From: Phaeosaccion multiseriatum
Taxonomy: Eukaryota > Ochrophyta, other classes
NCBI GenBank assembly: GCA_965112735.1
Contig: OZ218950.1
Coordinates: 6,076,001-6,140,000 of the forward strand
Length of the DNA: 64,000 nucleotides
Direction: 5' to 3'
Below are positions 45,952-58,075 of the stretch, piece after piece; within the stretch, counting starts at the first letter, position 1, and the number at the start of each line of letters is the position of its first letter. The notes under the pieces are model-generated. The model saw only the letters and a list, made by a program, of their open reading frames with translations. It was not told the DNA's origin and did not search any database. The translations under genes and the position numbers were made by a program.

Positions 45952-47116
45952 ATGCTGCGAGCAGCGGCAATTGGCGGCAGGAGCGGGGTGCGGAGTCATG
46001 CGAGCCGCTTGGTCTACCACAGGCTACAGCTGGCCGCGGACAGGAGCACTAGCAGCAGCAGTCTTCGTCCGTGGCGTGCTCTAGTGGCGGCAATAAGACC
46101 ACCAAGCATCAGAGATGGGGCGAGGATGAGAAGCAGCAGCAGCAGAGGGGGGGGGGTGAGCACCGGCGCTGGCAGGTGCTTCTTCTCATCTCCGACAGAG
46201 TCGGGTCCGGACTCTGCCACAGCGGTACGTGAGTGCATGTACTGTGCACGTATGCGGCGGCGGCTCCTAGCCCACGGCTTGTCCTCTCCCCGTAAAGGTG
46301 GAAGGGCGTCCTTTCCCCCCTACCTGCTATGGCTTATCCCGGCTCCGCCCCCCCTCTACCTCTTCCTTCCTTCCTTCCTTTCTGCCTTCCTTCCTTCCGA
46401 CTCACCCACCCACCCACGCATCCACGCACCCACACGGCACCATGTCATTTCTGTATGTCGCTGACTGTAGGGGGCGGTAGAGGGGGGAGACAAGACGGGA
46501 TGGGCCCCAAAGGACGAGGAGCAGCTCAAGAAGATGGCGGAGCAGTCCCTCCTCCTGGAGCTGAACATGAGGTGAGTGTGTGTGCGTCTCTTGTCTACAC
46601 CATCCATCCATAGTAAAGCAGTAAAGCGAGCCATCACTAAGTCAATGGACTTGCTCGTTTGGCTATCTCTCACCCCTTTCTCTCTCGCTCTGTCGGTGAC
46701 TCCTCCTCCGTCTGGACACTCCCCGAAGCAATCAAAAGAACCCAACTCGAAGTATCAACACCTCACAGTCCCTTTCGTACATGCACCAACCCCACCGAGT
46801 GAATCACCAACGCGCCACCCTTTCACCCCACCAAACCAACAACAGGCAGCAAAAGGTGTACCGCGCGGTGGTGGAGTGGTTCCTCACCAACATGCCCACC
46901 ACTTACTTCAGGCAGTGCAACGAAGAGGTAGGTGGGAAGGAGGGGGAGTGCGTGAGTGCGTGAGTGCGTGAGGGCGGATTTTGACAGGCTGGGTTAGTAG
47001 GTGGTTCCGTTGCAAGAGAACGGAGTGATTGACGCACCACGCAAACACTCGGCATCGATCGCAAGAAGGGTACTTGTGCGTATGTATGGGTGTGTGCGTG
47101 TGTGTGTGTGAGTGGG

Positions 47117-47185
<69 letters not shown>

Positions 47186-48540
47186 GTGTGTGTGTGAGTG
47201 TGTGTGTGTGCCTGTGAAGAGAGAGCCCCTCTGTCAGCGTGGCCCCTCTCGACCCCTCCTGTTGACCCCTCCCTCTTCCCCTCCCCACTCAGGTGCGGCT
47301 CCAGCATCTGCAGGCCATCACCACCATGGTCAACCCCTCTTTCTTCGAGAAGGAAGTAGGTGAGTTGGTGGTACGGTACAGTGCAGTACATGCAGTGTGC
47401 ATCAGTGGCATCGGTTCCTATTTTGCCGTGTATTTGGCTCCTCCTCCCCCTCCCTCCCTTCCTCCCCTCCTCTGGCAGCCCCCCCCCCCCCACTCCGCCG
47501 AATCCTACTCCTGCCTTGACGTGCTCAACATGTAAATCTCCTACAAAGCAGTAACCCCCACCCCCTCCCCAACAACAATGACGACCACACACCCAAACAA
47601 CAGCCCCTCCTGCTCCCGGGGGGGAAGACGTGCCCTTACGTCATGTTGCGCTTCAATTTGACCGCGAGACCCCCGAGGGCTCTGAGATCACCTTCGTCCA
47701 GCCGGGAGGGCTGAACCTAGAGATGCTTGATCAACTCCCTCCTGCCGATGGCAACCTACGCAACGTCAAGGTAAGCATATTGGAAGGAAGGATGGATGGA
47801 TGGATGGATGGATGGATGGATGGATGGATGGGTGAGGGAAGAGAAAAGGAGATAGAGGGAGGGACGGAGGTCGGGATTGAGTGAGTAAGTGAATGACCTC
47901 CCTCCCTCCCTCCCTCCCTCCCTCCCTCCCTCCCTCCCTCCCTCCCTCTCTCCCTCCCTCCCTCCCTCCCTCCCTCCCTCTCTCCCTCCCTCCCTCCCTC
48001 CCTCCCTCCCTCCCTCCCTCCCTCCCTCCCTCCCTCCCTCCCTCCCTCCCTCCCTCCCTCCCTCCCTCTCTCCCTCCCTCCCTCTCTCCCTCCCTCCCTC
48101 CCTCCCTCCCTCCCTCTCTCCCTCCCTCTCTCTCGCCCTCCCTCCCTCTTTCTCTCCCCTCCCCCCCGAACCCTCCCCCCCTCCCCCCCCGCTCTCCTTG
48201 AACAGGTGTTCATGAGCAAGGACCGCAGCCTCGCCATCAACGTCTTCACCTACAAAGAAGCATGCACGGTCCAGCCACACCGCGACGCCCCTCCCTCCCC
48301 GCATGACCAACACGACCACCACCCGCCTGCCTACCTGGCTCAGCGAGCCAAGCTCGAGGGGTACGCACGTGCGATTCAGAATGGGGAGTATGAGGGCGAC
48401 GCCAGACACCCCCCTGCAAGTAAGTCAGTGAAGAGTTAGGTTCGGGGTTACGTAATTGTGGCCCATATGCTTTGCCCCAATGCCTAGTGGCTTTCCCCCC
48501 CGCTTCTTCCTCACGCTGTGCCTACACCCCCTCACCTCTC

Positions 48541-48592
<52 letters not shown>

Positions 48593-49617
48593 CCCCCGGT
48601 TGGAGCCGGATGCTTTGGGAGAGTACTTGGAGAGGTGCGACATCATGACCCTTCTCTCCATATGCCTCTAATCCCTCCCCCCCACATGCCTACCTCCATA
48701 GATGTGACATTCCCTCGTGCGAAATGCATGGCGACCGTTCTCCCCATATGCCTCTAATCCCTCCTCCCCATATGCCTCCTCCCCTTATGCCTCTAATCCC
48801 TCCTCCCCTTATGCCTCTAATCCCTCCTCCCCATATGCCTCTAATGCCTCCTCCCCATACGCCTCTATAGACGTGACATTCCTACTTGTCTTACGTGCCT
48901 TACGTGTCTCACCCAAAACCCATGTGTCTCTACTCCCCCTTTGCCCATATGCCTCCAATCCCTCCCCTCCATATGCCTCCATCATGTAGGTGCGATGTGT
49001 CTTACGTGTCTACCTCTCACCGGCGGCGCTTCCTCATGCAAAGGGAGCTCTACGACAAAGTGCAGGGAGGGGATGGGGTGGCAGTGAACGTTGAGCAGTA
49101 CGACGGTAAGTCAGTGAAAGGGGGGGAGGGGATTAGAGGCATATGGAGATGGGGACCTGAAAGCAGTAACGGCGATAAGTCAATGAGTGAGTCAGTGTAG
49201 TGGGGGCGGGGGAGAAGAGGCCAATGGTTGTCAATCAAGAGCTCGATGCCGAGTATCCTTCGCCCAAAGGACAGCTTCGCTATGGCGCATTAGCAATCAA
49301 GTTAGCGGGTCGCCCCTTTCGGCAGCCAGGATTAATTTTCTCTACTGAAACTGAGACTGAAATTAAGCCCTTGGCGGGTAACTCCTTATTGACGCTCTCC
49401 GCCCTCTGCTACCACCGGCCCCTCTGCTCTCTCTTATCGTCAACTGTGAATCATTTTGTGAATCACCAACGTCAAGGTATGGACTCGGAGGTGGGGTCTG
49501 CAGGGGAGGTGCAGCAGAGCATGAAGAGCAGGTGCCAGCCCACCTGGGTCACCTGCGCATTGGCAAATACGCTGCCCAAGGTGGCTCTCCAGCAGGTGCG
49601 TGAGTGTGTATGTGCGG

Positions 49618-49685
<68 letters not shown>

Positions 49686-49689
49686 GCGG

Positions 49690-49732
<43 letters not shown>

Positions 49733-49733
49733 G

Positions 49734-49768
<35 letters not shown>

Positions 49769-50110
49769 GGTGGGTGGGTGAATGTGCGCGTTTGTGTCTG
49801 TGTGCGTGCGTGCGTGGGTGGGTGGGTGCTTGAGTTCGTGGATATGTGGGTGGATGGGTGCATGCGTGCGTGCGTGGGTGGGTGCGCGCGTGTGTTTTCG
49901 GGTGGGTGAGTGGGTGCGTGCTATGTGGTACCCATGCGTGCGTGCGAGCGTCGGTGGGTGGTTGCATGGGTGGGTGGGTGCGTGCGTGCGTGCGTGCGTG
50001 GGTGGAACTGCTACTACTCTCCAAGGACATCGACGCTGATCTCACCCGTCCATTCCATCAATCTCTCTCGCCCCCCTTTCTTCACATCACTCATCCTCGA
50101 ATAAAATCAA

Positions 50111-50156
<46 letters not shown>

Positions 50157-51953
50157 TATGGATATGCATATACCAATACCACTACACCCCCACCCCTACT
50201 TACCCTTCTCCGTACCCCACCCTGCTCCAACTTGAACTTGCGTATTAGGCGCTATGGCTGCTGCCCTCCAAAGATATGGACATTATCAGAGCGCATCTAG
50301 ACGTGGTGGAGGATCCCGGGAATGGGTGGGTCACCATGCTACGCGTGTTGGTGCTCCCGAAGGGCGTCGCCAGCGGAGGGGAGCCCAGCGAGACGGAGAA
50401 GCTTTGGAACACGTAAGGGAGGAGCAGGAGGAGGGAGATGGCAGTGGAAGGGAGGAGAGATCGAGCGACTCCCTGACTGGCTGACACCACGAACCAAACT
50501 TCAACTTACACACACACACATACACACTCACACTCACACACTCACACTCACTCTCACACACGGACACACACACACACATACACTCACACACTCACACTCA
50601 CACACACACACACACACGCGCACACACACACGCACACACACACACACGCACACACACACACACAACACACGCACACACACACACACACACACACAGGCCG
50701 GAGCTGTGGGACCCCATCGTGAAGGACTTGAAGCGGCTCAAGTGGGTGGACAACTTTGTAATCAACATGGCCATCCACACGCACCCCTCGCTGGGGCTTG
50801 ATCAATGCGAGGTGATCAATACGCTGTCCAACATGATGTACGGTGTGCTGCACTCGGAGAATCCTTGGGCCTTTACACGCTCGCAGGTAAGGGTTTATGG
50901 CGCCCAATGTTCCTACGAAGATGTCATCAATGCCAGGCGTATATCAGTGAATCACCAACTGCTGTGTACTGCATTGCTTCCTCCAATAACCGAAAGCGTT
51001 TTGTGTTTGCATTTGCATGTTTGTTGTACACTGAATTCGATGGGATGGGATGGGATGGATGGTAGCTCGTGGAGTGGCTGGAGAACCCGCGTTACCTGCA
51101 CAGCACCAAGGCCATCAGCAACCTCTTCATGGCCAAGTTCGACCCTCACCACCCCATGCCGGAGGGGGAGGTGCAAGCCAGGGCACAGGAGATTCGCTCG
51201 CTCATGAAGGGGTGAGGGAGGGAGGGAGGGAGGGAGGGAGGGAGGGAGGAAGGGAGGGAGGGAGGGGAGGGAGGGAGGGAGGGAGGGGACATCACACTGA
51301 CACCTAGCACCTGACAGCGGATACCTGACACCTGCTACCTGATACCTGACACCTGCTACCCTCCCTTCCCCTCCCCATAGGACCATCGAGCTGCACCAGG
51401 CGCATCAGTTCTTTTCTGCCATGCTCACGGGCGTGTTGAGTACCTTCCGCACCAACCTCTACATGCCTGAGAGGTACGATACATATATTCGATAATTCGA
51501 TAAATTACTCGATATTCGGCTTTCTACATCGCATTCCCGATGAGTGAGCCTTCGATATCGAACTCATGGCCTGATCGACAAGCCATCATCGACAATCCTT
51601 GACACAAATATTGACACTCGGTTCTGTAACTGTATCTGTAACTGTATGTGACACCAGGTACGCTTTGGCGCTGCGCATCGACCCGAAAATCCTTCTCACG
51701 GAGGAGGGGCTAAAGACCAAGGAGGTGAGGGATGGCAGTGGATGGTCGCCAGGGGATGGGCAAAACATGACTTACAGCCCCCTCCCCTCCCCTCCCCTCC
51801 CTCTCTCCCTCCCTTCACAACGACAGGTCCCCTTCGGAACATTCTTCGTGCACGGAAGGCGCTTCTCCGGCTTCCACAACCGCTTCCGAGACATCGCAAG
51901 AGGAGGGCTGCGCCTCGTCACTCCGGCCACAAGAGAGCAAGTCGCCATCGAAG

Positions 51954-51993
<40 letters not shown>

Positions 51994-54900
51994 GAGGCAG
52001 GGAGGGGTGACAGGGTGAGACAGGGAGGCAGTGAGCCAGGGAGACAGGCTCGAGGCTCCATACTGACGACTGCCGGGGCGTATAGCTGCAGGGCTGGCTA
52101 CACTCACTCACCCCACTCACCCCTCCAACTTGCCTTTCCCTTGCCAACGCCTCTGAATGCCTCCTATCGTGCCTCCGTAAGCCTCTCAAGACGCCTCCAA
52201 AGGCCTCTCCGAATGCCCTTCCGTATGCCCCCAAATGCCTGCCTCTCTCGGAAAGCCCCTCTGAATTCCTCTGGATGCTTCTCATACAGCGGCTCCCACC
52301 CAATCCGTCTCCGAAGTAATGCCTCATCTCATTTCGTCCCTCTTCCCTTTCCTCAAACAAAACCAACAAGTCCCGAGTGTTCGACGAAGCGTACGGCCTG
52401 AGCTACGCACAGCAGCTCAAGAACAAGGACATCCCGGAGGGGGGCGCCAAGGCCGTGGTGCTCATCGACAATGTTGACAACACCGACAAGGGAAAGAGTC
52501 ACTGCAAGAGGAAGGTTGGTGACAGTGGCTTGTCAATCCGTGTAGTATGTCAATGGATGGGTGAAGGGGGAAGAGCCACGGCAAGGGGTAAGGCTGTGCG
52601 GGAGGCTTCAGGTTGCAGTTCCTTAAATCCCCTTGCAATAAATGCGTGTGTGTGTGCGTGTGTGTGTGTGCGTGGTGTGTGTGTGTGTGCGTGCGGCGTT
52701 CCTCTACTCCTCTAACAATCACAGACCGTCAAGGCCTTCACCGACTCCCTGCTGGACCTCATTGTGGACACACCGGAGACGCGCCACTTCATTGTTGACC
52801 TCTTGGGCAAGGAGGAGCTTGTGTACCTCGGGCCAGACGAGCAGGTCAGTCAGTCAGGGAGGGAGGGAGGGAGGGAGGGAGGGGGGGAGGGAGGGAGGGA
52901 GGGATGGGGGGAGGGAGGGAGGGAGGGAGGCAGGGAGGGAGGGAGGGAGGTAGGGAGGGAGGGAGGGAGGGAGGGAGGGAGGGGTGAGGAAGGAAGGAAG
53001 GAAGAAAAGAAGGAAGAAAAGAAGGAAGGAAGGAAGGAAGGAAGGAAGGAAGGAAGGGAGGGAGGGAGGGAGGGACGGAGGGATTGATGGAGGGGGCGAG
53101 GGGCTGGAATGGGGGAGGGGTGCTGACACCAGGTACCGGCTTGCTTGCTGGCTGACTGCCTGTGGCGGGCGAGCTAACTGACTGACTTAACGGACTCCCT
53201 CCTCCCTCCATTTCCCCCCTCAAGGTCATCCCCGACGACATCAACTGGATTGTCAACAGGGCGGCGCAAAGAGGGTACCCCATCCCCACTGCTTTTATGA
53301 GCTCCAAGCCCGACGCAGGCATCAATCATAAAGAGTTTGGGGTCACCTCCGAAGGGGTCTTTGTGTTCTTGGATGAAGCGCTCAAGTCGAGAGGCATCGA
53401 CCCGAGTCAGGAGGGGAGCGAGGTCCGTTTCTGAGAGTGGGGGGGGGAGGGGGCAGGCGAAGGGGGAGGGGAGAGGGGAGGGGAGGGGAGGGAAGGGAGG
53501 GGAGGAGAGGGGAAGGGAAGGGGGAGGGGAGCAAGAACGACAGGGGGTGGAGAGAGAGGGAGACAAAAAGAGCTCACTCACACACACACACACACACACA
53601 CACTGCCGTACTCAGGCCGTGACTGTGAAGATCACGGGAGGGCCCGACGGAGACGTGGCGGGCAACATCATCAAGGTGAGTGCGTGCGTGAGTGCGAGGA
53701 AGATTGGAGACTTACCGAGTCCTTCCCGTTCTTATATCTTACGTACCCCATCATCATCTCTCTCTTCTCACCCTCCTTCCGTCCCTCCTTCCCTCCTTCC
53801 CTCCTCCCTCCCTCCCTCCCTCCCTCCCTCCCTCCGCCTCCCTCTCTCCCTCCCTCCGTCCCTCCTTCCCTCCTTCCCTCCTTCCCTCCTTCCCCCCTTC
53901 CCTCCCTCCCTCCCTCCCTCCCTCCGTCCCTCTCTCCCTCCCTCCCTCCCTCCCTCCGTCCCTCTCTCCCTCCCTCCCTCCGTCCCTCTCTCCCTCCCTC
54001 CCTCCCTCCCTCCCTCCCTCCCTCCCTCCCTCCGTCCCTCTCTCCCTCCCTCCCTCCCTCCGTCCCTCTCTCCCTCCCTCCTTCCCTCCTTCCCTCCCTC
54101 CCTCCCTCCCTCCCTCCCCCTCTCCGAATGGTCAGATCATGCACCGCGAATACGGGTCCCGCGTGAAGATCGTCGGAGTGGCGGATGGCACCGGATGTGC
54201 AGAGGACCCCGGGGGGCTGGATCTAGACGAGCTCCTGCACCTCGTGCACAAGGTACACAGGGAGGATATGTATATTTAAGGCTGACGTAAGGGAGGATAT
54301 GTATATTTAAGGCTGACGGAAGATTCCTAACCCCCCACTGACACGCACGCGCACGCCCACCTGCACACACGCACACACACGCGCGCACACACACACGCGC
54401 GCACACACACACGCGCACTCACACACTGTTCCCCTGGATTAGGCCGCTCCCATCGCGGCGTTCAGCCGCTCCAAGCTCGGTCCAGAGGGGAAGCTGCACA
54501 CCTGTGATAATGAAGAGGGCATCAATGCACGCAACTCTATGCACAACAGGTGAGAGAGAGAGAGAGAGAGGGAGAGAGAGAGGGAGAGAGAGAGGGAGAG
54601 AGAGAGAGAGAGGGACAAAGAGAGAGAGGGAGAGACAGAGCGAGAGAGGCTAATAGAGACAACGAGAAGAGAGAGAAAAGCGAGAAATGGAGATGTTGAG
54701 TGTAGAGTTCTACTATACACCAGCTGAAAACTGAAAACTGCAACTCCACAAAACTGAAATTGCAGGGTCAAGGCAGACGCCTTCGTACCGGCCGGAGGAA
54801 GGCCCGCCACGGTCAATGAGAGCAACTACACCGACTTCCTGGGGGAGGATGGCAAGCCCAGTAGGTGAGGGGAGGGAAGGGGAGGGAGGAGAGGGAGTGG

Positions 54901-55987
54901 GGGGTGGGGGGTGGGGGTGGACTCTGACCCCGTCCCACCCTGCTCTTACTCTTGCGATGTTTTCTCGCGCACACACTGGAACAACACATTGCCCAACCCA
55001 CACCCACACCCACACCCACACCCACACCCGCACCCACACCCACACACCCACACCCACACCCACACCCACACACCCACACCGACACTCACGCGCACACACA
55101 CCCGCATACCCACCCACCCACCCACAACCCACACACACCCACACACCCACACCCGCACCCACACCTACACCTACACCCACACCCACAGCCGCACCCACAG
55201 CCGCACCCACACCCGCATTCACACCCGCACCCCTCTATGCCTCCAATCTCCCTCCCTGCTTATATGCCGCTATATCCCCCAACAGTCCGCTCATCGTGGA
55301 GGGCGCGAACCTGTTCATCACTCCCGGTGCTCGCCAACTGTTGCACGATGAGGCAGGGGTGTTGATTGTGAAGGACAGCAGCGCGAACAAGTGTGGGGTG
55401 ATTTGCTCCAGCTTTGAGATTATCAGTTCCATGCTCATGGACGGGGACGAGTTCACAGAGAACAAGGTAAGAATGGGATGGCAGTGGATGGATAGGGTAG
55501 GGGTGCGGATGGTAGTGGATGGGATAGGGGTGAGGACGGGATGGCAGTGGAGGGGGGCGAGTTCAAGGAGAACAAGGTAGGAGAGAGAGAGGTTGGGATG
55601 GTAGTGGATGGTAGTGGATGGTAGTGGATGGTAGTGGATGGTAGTGGGTGGTAGTGGATGGTAGTGGGTGGTAGTGGATGGGGCAGGGGGGGGGGGATGA
55701 GTGAGGACGGAGGAGAGGGGTGATTGTGTGTGTATGTGTGCGTGTCTGTGTGTGTATGAGTATGTGTGTGTGTGCGTGCGTGTGTTATGTACGCCTGTGT
55801 CGATGTGCGTTCGTGCATGCGTGTGTAGGTACGGGTGTGTGTGTTTATTGGCGTTTTGTGTGCCCTTACATGTGCCCTGACCTGGGGTTTCCAGGACGAG
55901 ATCGTGGAGGACGTGCTGACAAGGCTCAGAGTCGTGGCCAGGAGAGAGGCAAGACTCCTCTTCAGGCTCAAGGAGGTGAGGAGAAGG

Positions 55988-56026
<39 letters not shown>

Positions 56027-57743
56027 AGGGAGGGAGGAGGAGGGAGACATAGGTCTAACTGCTTGCCTTGCCGGTCGATCCGGTCGCTGCTGACCCATCT
56101 CTACCCGCCTTCTCTCTTCTTGTACCTCCCCCGTCCCTCTGATGTCATATGTTGTCATCTGACGGGCCCATGTGGTGTCATCATCATCATCATCATCATC
56201 ATCATCAACATCATCTGACCAACGACAATAGAACTACGAAGGAACTCTTCCCCACTTCAGCGAGGAGATTAGCAACTGCATCAACCGCTTGACCGATGCT
56301 CTGCTTGCCCTGCTGGACCAAGCGGCCGCAGACCCTGAGCAGGCGGAGAAGGTGAGGGAGGGAGGGGAGGCGGAGGCGGAGGAGGAGGAGGAGGAGGAGG
56401 AGGAGGAGGAGGAGGAGGAGGAGGAGGAGGAGGAGGAAGAGGAGGACGAGGAGGAGGAGGAGGACGAGGAGGAGGAGGAGGAGGAGGAGGAGGAGGAGGA
56501 GGAGAGAGACGAAAAGGAACCTGACACGCACCTCCTCTTCCTTCCTTCACTTGCGTGGCGCTGCTCCTTTGCTGCTCTCCCTTTCTCTCTCTCACCCTCC
56601 CTCTCGTTCTCTCTGTGCCTTTCTCTCTCCACTCTCTCTGTCTCCCCCTCTACCCCTCTCCCTCCCTCTCTGTTGCCTCCCTTTTAACAGTCCGACGAGT
56701 ATAGCGCCCTCCTCATGCCCTTCTTCAGGGAGCACCTGCCCGGCAAGGTAGTGGACATGGCCTTCGACCGCATACCGCACAGGTCAGTGGGCTGGGGAGA
56801 AGGGAGATGGGGGATCGGTCGATTGCGATAGTCAGAGGAGGGAGGCATGAAAGAGGCAGACATGAGAGAGAGAGACATGTGAGAGAGGCGTGAGATGTAC
56901 ATGAGGGATAGAGAGAGAGAGAAAGGGAGAGAGAGAGAGAGAAAGGGATAGAGAGAGAGAATGGGAGAGAGAGAGGTGCATGGGGGATGGGCACGCAGCG
57001 CAGCAGAGGGGGAGGGACGTGGTGATGTTGATGCTGATGCGTACCGCAGCAGAGGGTAGTCGTTGTGTGTTGGCTTGGGAGGAAAGGGATTGGCTGGTAG
57101 TCACACGAGAGAGGGAGAGGGAAAGTGAGGTGCTGGTGTTGGTGTTGATGTCTACCGCAAAGGTCTCAGTCGGCTTGATCAGTGAGCTTGGAGAGGAAGG
57201 TGTTGATGTTGAAGTTGAAGGTGAAGTTATAGTTGACGTTGTTCGGTGGTGAGCGGTCCCTGACGCTGACTCCCTCTTCCAATACCCCGACCGCGGTCCC
57301 ACTGCTGTATCACTGCTGTTTCACCTTACCAACTGCTGCTGCTGCTGGTGTTGCTTGGGCTTGATGCATCTCAGGATTCCTGCTCAGTACGTGCGGAACG
57401 CCCTCGCCTCGTGCGTGGCTAGTCACATTGTGTATACAGAAGGTGTGCCCTTCATTAACGCCCAGGTACGAGGGGTCAGAGAGAGGGAGAGGGAGGTATA
57501 GAGATAGACAGAGAGGTAGATAGAGAGAGAGACAAATAACATTAGAGGAAGAGATAGAGGGATCTGGGGACAGAGATAGCGAGAGAGATAGAGAGAGAGA
57601 GAAAGAGAGATAGGGAGAGATGACAGTCGACCATTGGTAGAGGGGGGGGGGGGGGTGTTCCTTGCCTTGTCCTGCCGTACTCTGTGTCGACTGTGGCGGT
57701 ACGCTTCTCAAATGCTTGAGGGAAGCGCATCTATTATCATCGC

Positions 57744-57777
<34 letters not shown>

Positions 57778-58075
57778 CTCTCGTTCTCTCTGTATCTGTC
57801 GATCTGTCTGTCTCTCTATCTCTCTGTCTGTTTGTATGCCTTACTCTCTGTCCTCCTTACCCTTGCTTGCCTAATGTCCCCTCCCTCCGTGTTACCCTCG
57901 TTAGCCGGACTCTACGCTGGCGGCCTTTGCGCTGGACTACGTGCGCAAGGAAGGGGATGTCAAGGCGCTGATGCGCTCCATTGAAGGGTGTCAGGACGTG
58001 CCCGAGGGGGACAGGAAGAAGGTCATGGGCATCCTCCGGGGGGGCGGGGTGCGCTCCATTATGGAGGTGTACTGA
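45952..58075 (+). CDS. GDH2: mitochondrial NAD-specific glutamate dehydrogenase (GDH2 type), 28 exons
   Basis: Exons: 45952-46224, 46471-46571, 46846-46927, 47293-47359, 47604-47770, 48206-48419, 48592-48634, 48990-49105, 49477-49595, 50249-50412, 50697-50886, 51066-51211, 51381-51473, 51658-51724, 51827-51955, 52371-52514, 52725-52844, 53225-53422, 53616-53675, 54136-54252, 54443-54549, 54766-54864, 55286-55466, 55895-55975, 56232-56351, 56691-56782, 57375-57465, 57905-58075. They give 1183 residues with all phases consistent. The enzyme oxidatively deaminates glutamate to 2-oxoglutarate with NAD. The start [20 protein letters not shown] is an Arg-rich, acid-free mitochondrial presequence. 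The catalytic half has [17 protein letters not shown] (about 580), [13 protein letters not shown] (about 680), NAD-binding [10 protein letters not shown] (about 818), and [14 protein letters not shown] (about 942). The regulatory half has [14 protein letters not shown] and [16 protein letters not shown]. Length is near the 1000-1100 of yeast-type GDH2 plus inserts. The weakest junctions are around exons 5-7 and 10. Confidence 0.92.
47890..48160 (+). repeat. CCCT microsatellite in a glutamate dehydrogenase intron
   Basis: A nearly pure CCCT/CTCT tract of about 270 bp fills most of intron 5, after a GGAT tract at 47791-47831. It ends about 45 bp before the acceptor at 48205 and gives long Pro/Ser frames in one direction and Arg/Glu/Gly in the other. 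Confidence 0.95.
48635..48989 (+). repeat. minisatellite and splice-site copies in glutamate dehydrogenase intron 7
   Basis: The intron contains six or more copies of CATATGCCTCTAATCCCTCC. One copy of the donor-side sequence recurs at about 48719 (GTGCGAAATGC against GTGCGACATC at the real donor), and two acceptor-like copies sit at about 48699-48708 and 48866-48910 (TATAG, then ACGTGACATTCC and TTACGTGTCTCACC), resembling the real exon 8 start at 48990. Confidence 0.7.
49617..50006 (+). repeat. GT and GTGG/GCGT microsatellites in glutamate dehydrogenase intron 9
   Basis: Long GT tracts with ATGTGCGGGC interruptions (49617-49766) are followed by GTGGGTGC/GTGCGTGC repeats to about 50006. Further along the same intron is an AT tract at 50115-50160. 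Confidence 0.92.
52853..53095 (+). repeat. GGGA and GGAA microsatellites in glutamate dehydrogenase intron 17
   Basis: A tract of GGGA repeats passes into GGAA/GAAA repeats and back to GGGA. It begins within 10 bp of the donor at 52845. Confidence 0.95.
53762..54122 (+). repeat. CCCT/CCTT/CCGT microsatellite in glutamate dehydrogenase intron 19
   Basis: About 360 bp of CCCT repeats with scattered CCTT and CCGT variants end just before the acceptor at 54135. Confidence 0.95.
54985..55235 (+). repeat. CACACC-type repeat in glutamate dehydrogenase intron 22
   Basis: The tract is built of CCCACA, CACACC and CGCACC hexamers. It occupies most of the intron 54865-55285. Confidence 0.9.
56366..56507 (+). 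repeat. GGA trinucleotide tract in glutamate dehydrogenase intron 25
   Basis: A GGA repeat of about 140 bp with a few GAC interruptions starts roughly 15 bp after the donor at 56352. It is open as polyglutamate but falls between two well-supported exons. Confidence 0.92.

Noticed and set aside
53671-54144. Long Pro/Ser and Arg/Glu/Gly frames over the CCCT tracts
   Set aside because: They are translations of tetranucleotide repeats lying in introns bounded by strong dehydrogenase exons.
56366-56507. Polyglutamate extension of a dehydrogenase exon
   Set aside because: A good GTGAGG donor precedes it, and the next exon joins in frame across the tract, so it is intronic.
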